From the NCBI GenBank assembly GCA_963731745.1, contig CAVSWT010000019.1:1-64000 (forward strand): a stretch of DNA of 64,000 nucleotides, written 5' to 3'. Numbering within the stretch: position 1 is the first letter of the stretch; every line of letters starts with the position of its first letter. This stretch comes from CAVSWT01 sp963731745. Lineage in GTDB: Bacteria; Bacteroidota; Ignavibacteria; Ignavibacteriales; Ignavibacteriaceae. The notes below the pieces were generated by a model. The model was not told where the DNA came from, did not search any database, and saw only the letters and a program-made list of their open reading frames with translations. Positions 8,987 to 16,363 of this stretch are shown here, in pieces. The translations under genes and the position numbers were made by a program.

Positions 8987-9364
8987 ATGCTGATTGATCC
9001 TCAAATACTAATTATCGAACATGTAAAAGGGACCAGCAGTTTTTATAAAAGTATTCTCGGTAGGTTGAGCATACATAGAATTGAAGTAACCAGCAATATT
9101 TTTGATATAGGATCAATGACGAAAACTTTAAATCCAGATATTATCATATTTCACACAACTGTTGCCAGTGAAGAGGCTTGGATTCACATGTTTGAAAGAA
9201 TAATTGATAAGCTTGGAACTAGATCTTTAATTGTTGTGCTGCCAAAATTCAACTTCGAAGTAAAACGAATACTAAAAAACCTAAATAGTAAAACAGAACT
9301 TTTTGTTAAACCAGTGGACGTGATGGAATTTGCGAGAAGTGTCAGAAAACTGCTTCCGGATTAA
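8987..9364 (+). CDS. Receiver-like domain protein lacking the phospho-acceptor aspartate
   Basis: A stand-alone 125-residue protein with the CheY-type alternating pattern: beta1 PQILIIEHVKG, beta3 PDIIIFHTTVA, beta4 SLIVVLPKF, beta5 ELFVKPVDVMEFARSVRKLL. The usual acidic pair at the end of beta1 is Glu11-His12. The phosphorylatable aspartate position after beta3 is His56. The invariant lysine (Lys108, followed by Pro109) is retained. It is therefore a pseudo-receiver, unlikely to be phosphorylated on Asp, and probably acts through protein binding. There is no output domain. No kinase is nearby; an unrecognised small gene follows in the same direction. Confidence 0.65.
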   Translation: MLIDPQILIIEHVKGTSSFYKSILGRLSIHRIEVTSNIFDIGSMTKTLNPDIIIFHTTVASEEAWIHMFERIIDKLGTRSLIVVLPKFNFEVKRILKNLNSKTELFVKPVDVMEFARSVRKLLPD

Positions 9365-9512
9365 TTGGCCAATATAAATATTGGATCAATATACCTCTGC
9401 TCACCCCCCAACACATTAACTTAATTTGGATTTTCTTTGCTAAAAGCTTGATATTCTAATCAGGTTAGCCTAAACTTTAAAAAAGGATGATCATTTTTTT
9501 GATATTTAGGAT

Positions 9513-9950
9513 GTGCTGTTGGATTTTCATGAGTCAGAGGATATTGGTATATATTTAAAACCTATTTTATCCAATAAAAATTATACATATTATTTTGATA
9601 AAAATAATTGTATTCTCTTTAAAAAATATGTGGGTGATATAACTTTAGAAGATATTTATTCCTCGTGGACTAAGATAATTTTAGACAAAATAATTCCGGG
9701 AGAGACACTTGGAATAGTAGTAGACTATAGAAAGGCCCACTTTCAATTTGAAGTAAATAAATATTATCTAATTTCAAATTTTTATAAAGATAATATTGAA
9801 ACATTCGGAAATCGTAAAATTGCAATTCTCTCTCAAAGGCCAAGGGACATGGCTGTTTTAATTTTGATGCAATTAGATAATGAAGGATATTCAACGAAAC
9901 CCTTCAGCTCACTCAAAGCTGCAATTCAATGGATCTCGTTTGATTCTTAG
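9513..9950 (+). CDS. Hypothetical protein, possibly SpoIIAA/STAS-like
   Basis: A 145-residue soluble protein that I do not recognise with certainty. It has the rhythm of SpoIIAA-like proteins that report an action on the cell: YYFDKNNCILFKKYVGDITL (a use-me strand pair), a helix EDIYSSWTKIILD, the strand TLGIVVDYRKAHF and the C-terminal SSLKAAIQWISFDS helix. The start is a GTG at 9513 immediately behind an in-frame TAG. A better ribosome site (AAAAAAGGATG near 9480) precedes an ATG in another frame, so the true N-terminus is uncertain. It follows the pseudo-receiver gene in the same direction and may be co-expressed with it. Confidence 0.5.
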   Translation: MLLDFHESEDIGIYLKPILSNKNYTYYFDKNNCILFKKYVGDITLEDIYSSWTKIILDKIIPGETLGIVVDYRKAHFQFEVNKYYLISNFYKDNIETFGNRKIAILSQRPRDMAVLILMQLDNEGYSTKPFSSLKAAIQWISFDS

Positions 9951-10408
9951 TTTTTCATTTCAACATAAGCTGAAAAATCATTTTACTTAAAATCAAAGCT
10001 AATAAGTAAGCACTACAATTTATCTTTACTTCTTTGAAACAGTAATGCTTCCTCCCGAAGTTTCTGCATAAAGATGATTTCCCCCTTTATTCAGATCTGC
10101 AATAAATTTTGTAGATGAAATTTTCGAAGCATTATTAGCTGTTAAATTGCAGCTGACTCTGCCGCCTGATGTAGATAATTTTGCAGATGCATTAAAATTA
10201 ATTCCTTTAGGAAAATCAAAACTAGAAAATGGAACTAAGGTTTTAGGGAAAATAATTAAAATAGAAAGCTTGTTTCACTTTCCCTTCATGAAGACAAATG
10301 TAGATTGGTTACCAAAAAGTTTAATAGCTGAATTTAAAACACTCTCACTTCGCATGGTAGAGATTTAGTGAGGGTTCATTTCATAATATAGAATTATTTT
10401 TATTTTAT
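9951..10408. other. Gap holding only a decayed adhesin fragment
   Basis: Between the hypothetical gene and prmA the only coding-like signal is the minus-strand fragment listed at 10026-10274. The plus-strand frame at 10147-10368 is its shadow. Confidence 0.5.
10026..10274 (-). pseudogene. Remnant of a DUF4097 / adhesin-like beta-helix protein
   Basis: Read on the minus strand, an 83-codon open stretch ends at TAA 10026-10028. It contains two SGG turns typical of DUF4097/head-GIN proteins: FNASAKLSTSGGRVSCNLT and later GGNHLYAETSGGSITVSKK. In frame upstream is a TGA (10275-10277), and no start with a signal peptide can be found. It looks like the surviving 3' end of a surface protein gene whose 5' part is lost. 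Confidence 0.5.
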
Positions 10409-11257
10409 TTATTTCTTTTGAAATACCAGCGCTATCCACTCATCCATTTGATTTTTGCTGGTCAATTCAAATCCTAATTCCCCATACTTTTCATTTATGC
10501 CTTTTTCATCTTTTGCCAATAACCCGGATAAAATAATTTTGCCGTTTGGTTTTACTCTTTTACTTATTTCATCTGCAATTTTCAGCAAAACATTTTTTTG
10601 AATGTTGGCAATAATCAAATCAAAATCTTTTTCTTCAACGCCGTCAATTTCACCGGTTTTGATATCAATCTTATTTACTACAACATTTAATTCGGCGTTT
10701 TCCCAGGCGTTGTCGTAGCACCATTCATCATTATCAATTGCAATTGCCGAAGCAGCTCCAAGTTTGATTGCCGCTATTGACAGTATGCCGCTTCCGCTGC
10801 CGACATCCAAAACTTTTTCGTCTCCTTTAATTTCTTTTTCAAGCTCGTGCAAAACTAATTTTGTGGTTTGATGTTCGCCGGTTCCGAATGACATTTTAGG
10901 ATCAATTGTAATTACAATTTCGCCTGGCTTTGCTTTATATTTTTTGAAGGTTGGTTTAATAACAATCTTATCCGAAACATGAATTACATTTATTCCCTTT
11001 TCCCATTCCTTGTTCCAGTTTTTTTGTTCGACTAAATGCTCTTCAACTTTAAATTCTAAAATTTGTTTATATTCAACAAGCCGCTCCAATGCAAAAACAA
11101 TTTCAAGGTCGTCAATATCTTTCTTTTTATCGGCGTAAACTTTTAAGCAGTCTTCTTCTTCGGTTATACCGTCAATATCAAGATTCCATAATGCACCGGA
11201 GATTACGTCAATTTCAAATGGCATAGCTGTTATTATAAATTCTTTAAAGTGTTTCAT
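10409..11257 (-). CDS. prmA: Ribosomal protein L11 methyltransferase
   Basis: An S-adenosylmethionine-dependent enzyme that trimethylates ribosomal protein L11. The N-terminal L11-recognition domain (residues 1-90, MKHFKEFIITAMPFEIDVIS) is followed by the Rossmann methyltransferase domain. Key motifs are PKMSFGTGEHQTT, motif I VLDVGSGSGILSIAAIKLGA, AIDNDEWCYDNA and the catalytic-loop strand DLIIANIQKNVL. At 282 residues it matches the family. It is transcribed alone, with a repeat-derived region upstream. Confidence 0.92.
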   Translation of the reverse strand: MKHFKEFIITAMPFEIDVISGALWNLDIDGITEEEDCLKVYADKKKDIDDLEIVFALERLVEYKQILEFKVEEHLVEQKNWNKEWEKGINVIHVSDKIVIKPTFKKYKAKPGEIVITIDPKMSFGTGEHQTTKLVLHELEKEIKGDEKVLDVGSGSGILSIAAIKLGAASAIAIDNDEWCYDNAWENAELNVVVNKIDIKTGEIDGVEEKDFDLIIANIQKNVLLKIADEISKRVKPNGKIILSGLLAKDEKGINEKYGELGFELTSKNQMDEWIALVFQKK

Positions 11258-11302
11258 GATTTGTAATATTTAGTTTTTATATTTATTGTATTTGCAGAAT
11301 AT

Positions 11303-11705
11303 GTCATTTCGACGACCAAAGGAAGGAGAAATTTTTTAAATGATAATTCTTGATACATTAATATTAATTAAAATCCTCACTTAAATCTTTCCACTCCTTA
11401 TTCATACTTTCCACTAATTTATTCTTTTTCTCTCTTCTCCATTTTTTCAATTCTTTTTCCCTATTTAGGGCTAATTGTATCTCATAAAATTGCTCATAAT
11501 AAACAAGCTTATTCAAATTATATCTTTTTGTAAAACCATCAATTATTTTATTCTTATGCTCATATATTCTTCTAAGTAAATTATTAGTTACTCCTATGTA
11601 CATCACTTTATTATTCCAATTAGTTAATATGTAAATAAAATATTTTTTATCATTCATTTTATTTTAACTAAAAGATTTCTCAGTCGATGACTCCTTCGAA
11701 ATGAC
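11303..11705. mobile_element. Putative inverted-repeat unit carrying a GIY-YIG gene
   Basis: The small nuclease gene lies between two imperfect inverted copies of a repeat: left 11303-11337 (GTCATTTCGA...GGAGAAAT) and right 11673-11705 (AGATTTCTC...CTTCGAAATGAC). The outer ten bases and the inner GAGAAAT block match; the middle is diverged. A gene-less version of the same inverted pair is at 14874-14944. This is consistent with a small mobile or once-mobile unit. No clear target duplication is visible. Confidence 0.5.
11364..11657 (-). CDS. Small GIY-YIG nuclease family protein
   Basis: A 97-residue single-domain GIY-YIG endonuclease of the UPF0213/excinuclease-C-like small type. The GIY/YIG strands are KKYFIYILTN and NKVMYIGVTNN (Tyr20-Ile21-Gly22). 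The catalytic arginine lies in LLRRIYEHK with the metal-binding glutamate later in NREKELKKWRREKK. It has no DNA-binding extension. Such genes are repeated in many Bacteroidota genomes and often sit in repeats. Here it is enclosed by inverted repeats and its first ten codons are duplicated at 11821-11855. It may be a repair-type nuclease or part of a selfish unit. Confidence 0.85.
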   Translation of the reverse strand: MNDKKYFIYILTNWNNKVMYIGVTNNLLRRIYEHKNKIIDGFTKRYNLNKLVYYEQFYEIQLALNREKELKKWRREKKNKLVESMNKEWKDLSEDFN

Positions 11706-11714
11706 AATTTAGAG
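11629..11714. repeat. 86-bp direct repeat, copy 1
   Basis: It covers the start of the GIY-YIG gene and the right inverted repeat. It matches 11821-11906 over its full length with three mismatches. Confidence 0.9.
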
Positions 11715-11820
11715 TTTATCTGGTTTTCGCGGCTTCTCTAAATAATTAAATTTAACGAAATAAGAAAATAATTTAAGCTATTACCAACTTGATGCAACAT
11801 TTCTTCAATCATATTTTCTT
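11715..11820 (-). pseudogene. Diverged duplicate of the M28 peptidase 3' end
   Basis: The minus strand reads ENMIEEMLHQVGNSLNYFL before a stop, parallel to ENISEETLQQVGDVLTYLL at the end of the peptidase gene. With the 86-bp repeat it forms the second part of a 192-bp tandem duplication. Unlike that repeat it has drifted strongly. Confidence 0.6.
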
Positions 11821-11906
11821 ATGTAAATAAAATGTTTTTTATCATTCATTTTATTTTAACTGAAAGATTTCTCAGTCGATGACTCCTTCAAAATGACAAT
11901 TTAGAG
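11821..11906. repeat. 86-bp direct repeat, copy 2
   Basis: Second copy of 11629-11714. On the minus strand it starts the GIY-YIG protein (MNDKKHFIYI) but breaks off into peptidase-tail-like sequence and a stop. The right inverted repeat (11865-11897) is retained. Confidence 0.9.
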
Positions 11907-11920
11907 ATTTTCTTTCAGCT

Positions 11921-12923
11921 TCAATAATTAAATTTTAATGAATAAAGCAGATAAGTTAAAACATCACCAACCTGCTGCAATGTTTCTTCGCTGATATTTT
12001 CCATGGTGTCATTTTCCGAATGCCAATAATTTCTTCTTTTATTTGGTGAATCAGCACCAATTAATTCAGCATCAATTATGTCTACAGTTCTTATGCCGGC
12101 TTGATTCAAAGGAATATGATCATCGTATATTGCACCGCCTGTACGCTGATTAAATACAGTTGAGTTTTTTAATGATGCAATATTCCAAATCATATTCCAC
12201 GATGTCAGGTGCAAACTGAACTGAATTTTCTTCTTTAGGAAATGAAGCTTCTTTATCGCCAACCATATCCAATAAAATACCAAATGCCGGATAATTGTCC
12301 TTGTAATATTCAGCGGCAAAATATTTTGAGCCAAGACAAAATAAATTTAAATCACTTTCTTTTCCGTAATCTTCGCCGTCAAATAAAACGATGTCTATGC
12401 CGTAATTTATTTTTTTCTGATTTAATATTCTAGCAAGTTCAAGAAGTACTCCTACCCCGCTGGCTCCATCATTAGCTCCAATTATAGGTTGATTTTTTTT
12501 TGAATCTACCGTTGCGTGTTCAGCGCGGGGACGAGTATCCCAATGCGCACACAATAAAATTCTATTTTTGCTTTGAGGATTAAACTTTCCGATAATGTTA
12601 GTAAGATGTAATTGTTCATTATCGTATCCGGTGTAGTTAAAAGATTGCAGCTGCACTTCATCGGCATATTTTCTTAATTCATTTTGCAAATAAGCGAGCA
12701 TTTTATCATGCCCTTCTGAACCCGGATTTCTTGGGCCTACTAACGTTTGCGCCTCTGTATACTGGTAAGCATTTTTTGCATTGAAATCAGGAACTGAATC
12801 AGGAGTAGATAATTCATAGTACGGTTTAGACGGCTGCTCGTCTTGATTTTTATTACATGAAATAAATAAAATATTAAGAGGAATTAGTAATACAAGAATG
12901 AGAACAATATATTTTCTGTTCAT
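11921..12923 (-). pseudogene. M28-family peptidase / glutaminyl cyclase-like lipoprotein, frameshifted
   Basis: An exported zinc enzyme of the M28 aminopeptidase/glutaminyl-peptide cyclotransferase group. The lipobox FISC (Cys23) follows a hydrophobic signal. Metal ligands are in LLCAHWDTRPR, GANDGASGVGVLLEL and FDGEDYG. The first frame (12150-12923) leaves the family after QFAPDIV. The second frame (to 11921) resumes with NMIWNIASLKNSTVF and ends TLQQVGDVLTYLLYSLKFNY. Removing one G from GTGGAAT at 12197-12200 joins them as APDIVNMIWNIA. The lesion is therefore one extra base. The C-terminal third carries an essential histidine region (YWHSENDTMEN), so the truncated product should be inactive. 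Confidence 0.85.
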
Positions 12924-13025
12924 TTAAATTTCTGTATTAGGTGATAAAAATTAAGCAGTTAAAGTTAAGATTTTTTGAAACTATTTCTAAATGGGAAAAG
13001 GAATGCTGCTATTTTTTTTGCATTT

Positions 13026-13053
13026 GTAGAGACGCTCCAGTGGAGCGTCCTTA
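13026..13053. repeat. Palindrome GACGCTCCA-G-TGGAGCGTC
   Basis: A perfect 9-bp inverted repeat around one base (13031-13049), preceded by GTAGA. The GTAGAGACG... layout is that of dispersed palindromes in many bacterial genomes. It may belong with the AGATCT-centred palindromes in this window. Confidence 0.65.
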
Positions 13054-13079
13054 ATCAGAAATCTAATCATTCTCAAGTA

Positions 13080-13104
13080 TTCTTTTCTTAGAGTAAGAAA
13101 AGAA
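13080..13104. repeat. Hairpin TTCTTTTCTT-AGAGT-AAGAAAAGAA
   Basis: A perfect 10-bp stem with a 5-base loop, followed by CCAAAAGAA. The AAGAAAAGAACCAAAAGAA wording is a familiar dispersed bacterial repeat. Function unknown. Confidence 0.65.
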
Positions 13105-13408
13105 CCAAAAGAAACATGCACTTAAAAATAAATTCTGAAATTATACTTTTTATGGGCAATTCTATCTTTCAATATAAAGTAAAATAACTCTGTCGCTCTG
13201 CTCCTTCAAACAGATTTTTCTTTTTGTGTTAACTATACATTAGAAAATATGACTGTCAGTATAATTTCTAAACGAATTTCTTTTTATGTGCGGATAGTAA
13301 TCTATGTCATTACTTTATATATTCTATCTCTTTAATTATTCTAAAGAATACGATTAGATTAACACGTTTAGGATATATTTGAATTTTGATTTTTTAGTTT
13401 TGAATTAT

Positions 13409-14824
13409 TTAATATTCAGTCAATATCTCACAAATTTTATCTTGATAATCTCTTGCCATCCTTGCACTGCCGACAAAATTCTGTGTTAAAATTGAAAAAA
13501 CAATTTGATGTCCATTTTTAGCAGTAAGGTAACCGGAGATAGTTGCAACTCCGCTTAACGTTCCGGTTTTTGCATGCACATTATTTTGTGCAGAAGTATT
13601 TATCATCCTATCGTCGAGAGTTCCATCTTCACCGGCAATGGGAAATGAATGATATAATATTTTATATAAATCCGGATGCTCATTGTAAATATATTTGAGA
13701 ACCGAAAGCAGCAGATGAGCTGAAACTAAATTGTAATGCGATACTCCAGAACCATCGACTAGTCTGTAAACTTCAGGATTCAGTCCGCAAAGTGTAATCA
13801 TGCTGTCAATTAACTTTAAGCCTTTTTTAGCTGAAGCAGGTTTGCCGAAATATTTTGCCCCCATAGCACGAAGCGTCATTTCAGCGCCGAGGTTATAGCT
13901 AATTTTGTTGAGGTTAACAATTACAGAATCGTACGATCGTTTATGTACAGAAGCTTCAGTTGAATTTTCCGGGAGTGTTTTTATTTGTTTGATACCGTTA
14001 AATTTTATTCCATGATCTTTTAAAGATTCAGCGAGTAATGTTAAAAAATAAAACTCAGGCTGCCAAACATTTAATGTCTCGGATGTTTTATAGTCTTCAG
14101 GAAGGTCAAGGGTTGTGTCCCGTTCAATTAAAATTGTGTTCTTGCGGTCTATCCAATCTCTATCAATAATAATTGGTTTAAAATTATCTAAATCACCTGC
14201 ATATGAAGTGAATTTCAAATCCACATATTTTGTATCGGGTATTAAATGTACTTCAGGCACTTTATTTTTTACAGTTACTTCCACTTGAATTGTATTATCA
14301 TTTATATTTAATGCGGTTAAGTAAGGTGCATCAGTGGATGGATCATCATCCCACATCCAGCCGTTTCCCCAAAAAATAGAATCATTCATTGAAACATCGC
14401 CATAAATATTTCCGAATATTTCATTCACTCCGGAATTCTTCAGTTCAACAACCATGGAGTCCAAATCTTCAGAAGTAAAATCGGGATCTAAACCGCCGAC
14501 TGCATATAAATCACCGTAAAGGATGCTATCGGCAATGTAACCTGTATAATAGAGTGACGTAGTAAAATTATATTTTGGGCCAAGAAAAATTAATCCGGCG
14601 GCAGTGGTAAGCACTTTCATATTTGAAGCCGGATGCATCAGTAAATTATTATTACGCTGGTAAAGAATTTGGTTTGCAGTAAGATCAAAAGCTTCAACCG
14701 ACATTTCAGTTGATTGGAAGTAATCATTTTTATATAAGCTGTCAATTTTTGATTTTAATTTTTCTGAATGCTGCGATAAAATTAAAGTTGACAAAACGAA
14801 AATTAGTAATAAGATTTTTTTCAT
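13409..14824 (-). CDS. dacB: D-alanyl-D-alanine carboxypeptidase/endopeptidase (PBP4 type, S13)
   Basis: A periplasmic peptidoglycan hydrolase of the S13 serine-peptidase family. The mature enzyme has the SxxK nucleophile motif Ser67-Asn-Met-Lys70 (HPASNMKVLTTAAG), an SxN-type motif in GSGVSHYNLVS and the KTG triad in HAKTGTLSGV. I start at the ATG 14824 (MKKILLLIFVLSTLILSQ, a good signal peptide). The longer frame from 14878 would run into the inverted-repeat element at 14874. At 471 residues with the PBP4-type insertion between SxxK and SxN it is of normal size. It lies alone between repeat-rich spacers. Confidence 0.92.
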   Translation of the reverse strand: MKKILLLIFVLSTLILSQHSEKLKSKIDSLYKNDYFQSTEMSVEAFDLTANQILYQRNNNLLMHPASNMKVLTTAAGLIFLGPKYNFTTSLYYTGYIADSILYGDLYAVGGLDPDFTSEDLDSMVVELKNSGVNEIFGNIYGDVSMNDSIFWGNGWMWDDDPSTDAPYLTALNINDNTIQVEVTVKNKVPEVHLIPDTKYVDLKFTSYAGDLDNFKPIIIDRDWIDRKNTILIERDTTLDLPEDYKTSETLNVWQPEFYFLTLLAESLKDHGIKFNGIKQIKTLPENSTEASVHKRSYDSVIVNLNKISYNLGAEMTLRAMGAKYFGKPASAKKGLKLIDSMITLCGLNPEVYRLVDGSGVSHYNLVSAHLLLSVLKYIYNEHPDLYKILYHSFPIAGEDGTLDDRMINTSAQNNVHAKTGTLSGVATISGYLTAKNGHQIVFSILTQNFVGSARMARDYQDKICEILTEY

Positions 14825-14873
14825 AAGTATAGAATTTTTATTAAAAAGAAATAGTATCATAAATAAAATAGTA

Positions 14874-14944
14874 GTCATTTCGACCAGCGGGAGAAATCTA
14901 TTATGTATTTAAGATTTCTCGGTCGATGACTTCCTCGAAATGAC
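14874..14944. repeat. 71-bp hairpin: empty version of the GIY-YIG flanking repeats
   Basis: Arms GTCATTTCGACC...GAGAAATCT (14874-14899) and AGATTTCTCGGTCGATGACT... ending CGAAATGAC (14912-14944) pair through a 12-base loop. The same two arms flank the GIY-YIG gene at 11303-11705. It resembles a non-autonomous MITE-like element. Confidence 0.75.
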
Positions 14945-14969
14945 AATTCGATTTTAAAATTTCTGTTAT

Positions 14970-16331
14970 TCAAAAATAAGGACGAACCCTAAACTCAGCA
15001 CCGACTTTATTTTCAACAATATCTCTAGCTTTATCTGTATCCATTCCTTCAATTGAGACAACTGACATCACAACTTTATCAACATAGGCTTTTACATTTT
15101 TTGCAAAGTTAATCATTTCATTAAACATTCTTGGCTCAAGTCTCATAATATCCGCATATTGATGAGCGCTTGTAGCGTTTAGGCTTATGGAAACAGTATC
15201 AATTAAATTTTTCATTTCCGGGGTAATGTCACGTTTATTTATAAAGCTGCCATGCCCGTTTGTATCCAGCCTGGTTTTGCCGCCATTCGCTTTAACAAAT
15301 TTGGCCACCTGCTTAACAACATCCCACCTGGTTGTTGGTTCACCGTATCCGCAAAAAACTATTTCATCGTAATTTTTTGGATCACCGATTTCATTAATAT
15401 ATACTTCAGCAGGCGGTTCATCAGCTTTAGTCATTTTTAAATTGTAGCCATGAAGAACTGCTTCGCCTTTTCTATCGCAAAAAACGCAATCCGCATTGCA
15501 GCGGTTTGTAATATTAATATATAGATTGTTTTTTAATTTATAAGTGAAGCTTGTTTTAGGTTTACTTCCCACACCAAAAAATTTGAATGCGTTGTAAGAA
15601 GTTATTCTGCCAACATCTTCAACAGAAATTTTATGAATATCGGCTATCTGCTGTGCTACCAATTTAACGTAAGCAGGCTCATTTCTTTTGCCTCTGAACG
15701 GAACCGGCGTCATAAACGGTGAATCTGTTTCAATCATTATATTTTCCAGACTCGTTTTGGAAACTATATCTCTAAGTTCATCAGCTTTTTTAAAAGTAAT
15801 ATTACCTGTAAAAGAAATTAAGTGATGTTTTTTTATAAGCTCGCGTGAATCATCCAGAGATCCGTTGAAACAGTGAAACTGTGCTTTCAATCCGCTTCCA
15901 CTATATGAATGAATTATATCTAACATATCTTCATCAGAATCGCGGTTATGAATAACAACCGGCAAATCTAATTTCAAAGCCAATTCAATCTGTGCTTTAA
16001 AAGCCTGAATCTGTTTTTCCTTTGGAGAAAAATCATAAAAGTAATCCAAACCTATTTCTCCAATAGCGACAATCTTTTCATGCTTTGCTAATTCTTCAAT
16101 TTGAGTTATCCAATCATCGCTCCAATCCTTACTGTCATGGGGATGAACGCCGACTGCGCCATAAACCATATCGTATTTTTTTGTTAGCTCAATAACTTGT
16201 TTTGAAGTTTCAATATCTGTGGCAGGCACAATTATATAATCAACTCCGTTTTCAACAGCATTGTTAATTATGGTGTCAACTTCGTCATCAAAGTTTGGAA
16301 GAAAAATATGTGCGTGTGTATCGACAAACAT
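14970..16331 (-). CDS. TatD family hydrolase fused to a radical-SAM domain
   Basis: A two-domain protein of 453 residues. Residues 1-255 are a complete TatD metal-dependent DNase/hydrolase (MFVDTHAHIFLP, GVHPHDSKD, GEIGLDYFYD, VIHNRDSDEDML, IMIETDSPFMTP). Residues 263-453 are a radical-SAM domain with the cluster motif Cys278-x3-Cys282-x2-Cys285 (NRCNADCVFCDRKG), the GGE-like CGYGEPTTR and SISLNATS. TatD-associated radical-SAM proteins are known as separate neighbours (TIGR04038 type); here they form one chain. TatD acts in DNA quality control or tRNA/DNA turnover, and the SAM half's substrate is unknown. No frameshift is seen across the joint. Confidence 0.9.
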   Translation of the reverse strand: MFVDTHAHIFLPNFDDEVDTIINNAVENGVDYIIVPATDIETSKQVIELTKKYDMVYGAVGVHPHDSKDWSDDWITQIEELAKHEKIVAIGEIGLDYFYDFSPKEKQIQAFKAQIELALKLDLPVVIHNRDSDEDMLDIIHSYSGSGLKAQFHCFNGSLDDSRELIKKHHLISFTGNITFKKADELRDIVSKTSLENIMIETDSPFMTPVPFRGKRNEPAYVKLVAQQIADIHKISVEDVGRITSYNAFKFFGVGSKPKTSFTYKLKNNLYINITNRCNADCVFCDRKGEAVLHGYNLKMTKADEPPAEVYINEIGDPKNYDEIVFCGYGEPTTRWDVVKQVAKFVKANGGKTRLDTNGHGSFINKRDITPEMKNLIDTVSISLNATSAHQYADIMRLEPRMFNEMINFAKNVKAYVDKVVMSVVSIEGMDTDKARDIVENKVGAEFRVRPYF

Positions 16332-16363
16332 TTAAATACACTTTCTTTGAATGATAATTAAAT

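Larger units (their letters stand above)
12924..13408. other. Intergenic region with two hairpins
   Basis: A 485-base gap between two minus-strand genes. It contains the palindromes at 13031-13049 and 13080-13104 and otherwise no coding or RNA signal that I can see. Confidence 0.5.

Noticed and set aside
10147..10368. Plus-strand 73-residue frame
   Set aside because: It is the shadow of the minus-strand adhesin remnant, has no ribosome site and no family resemblance.
12202..12334. N-terminal part of the second M28 frame (11921-12334)
   Set aside because: Residues before NMIWNIA are the out-of-frame reading of the first frame, not real protein.
14825..14878. Longer N-terminus for dacB
   Set aside because: The extra residues overlap the inverted-repeat hairpin at 14874, and the signal peptide from 14824 is complete.
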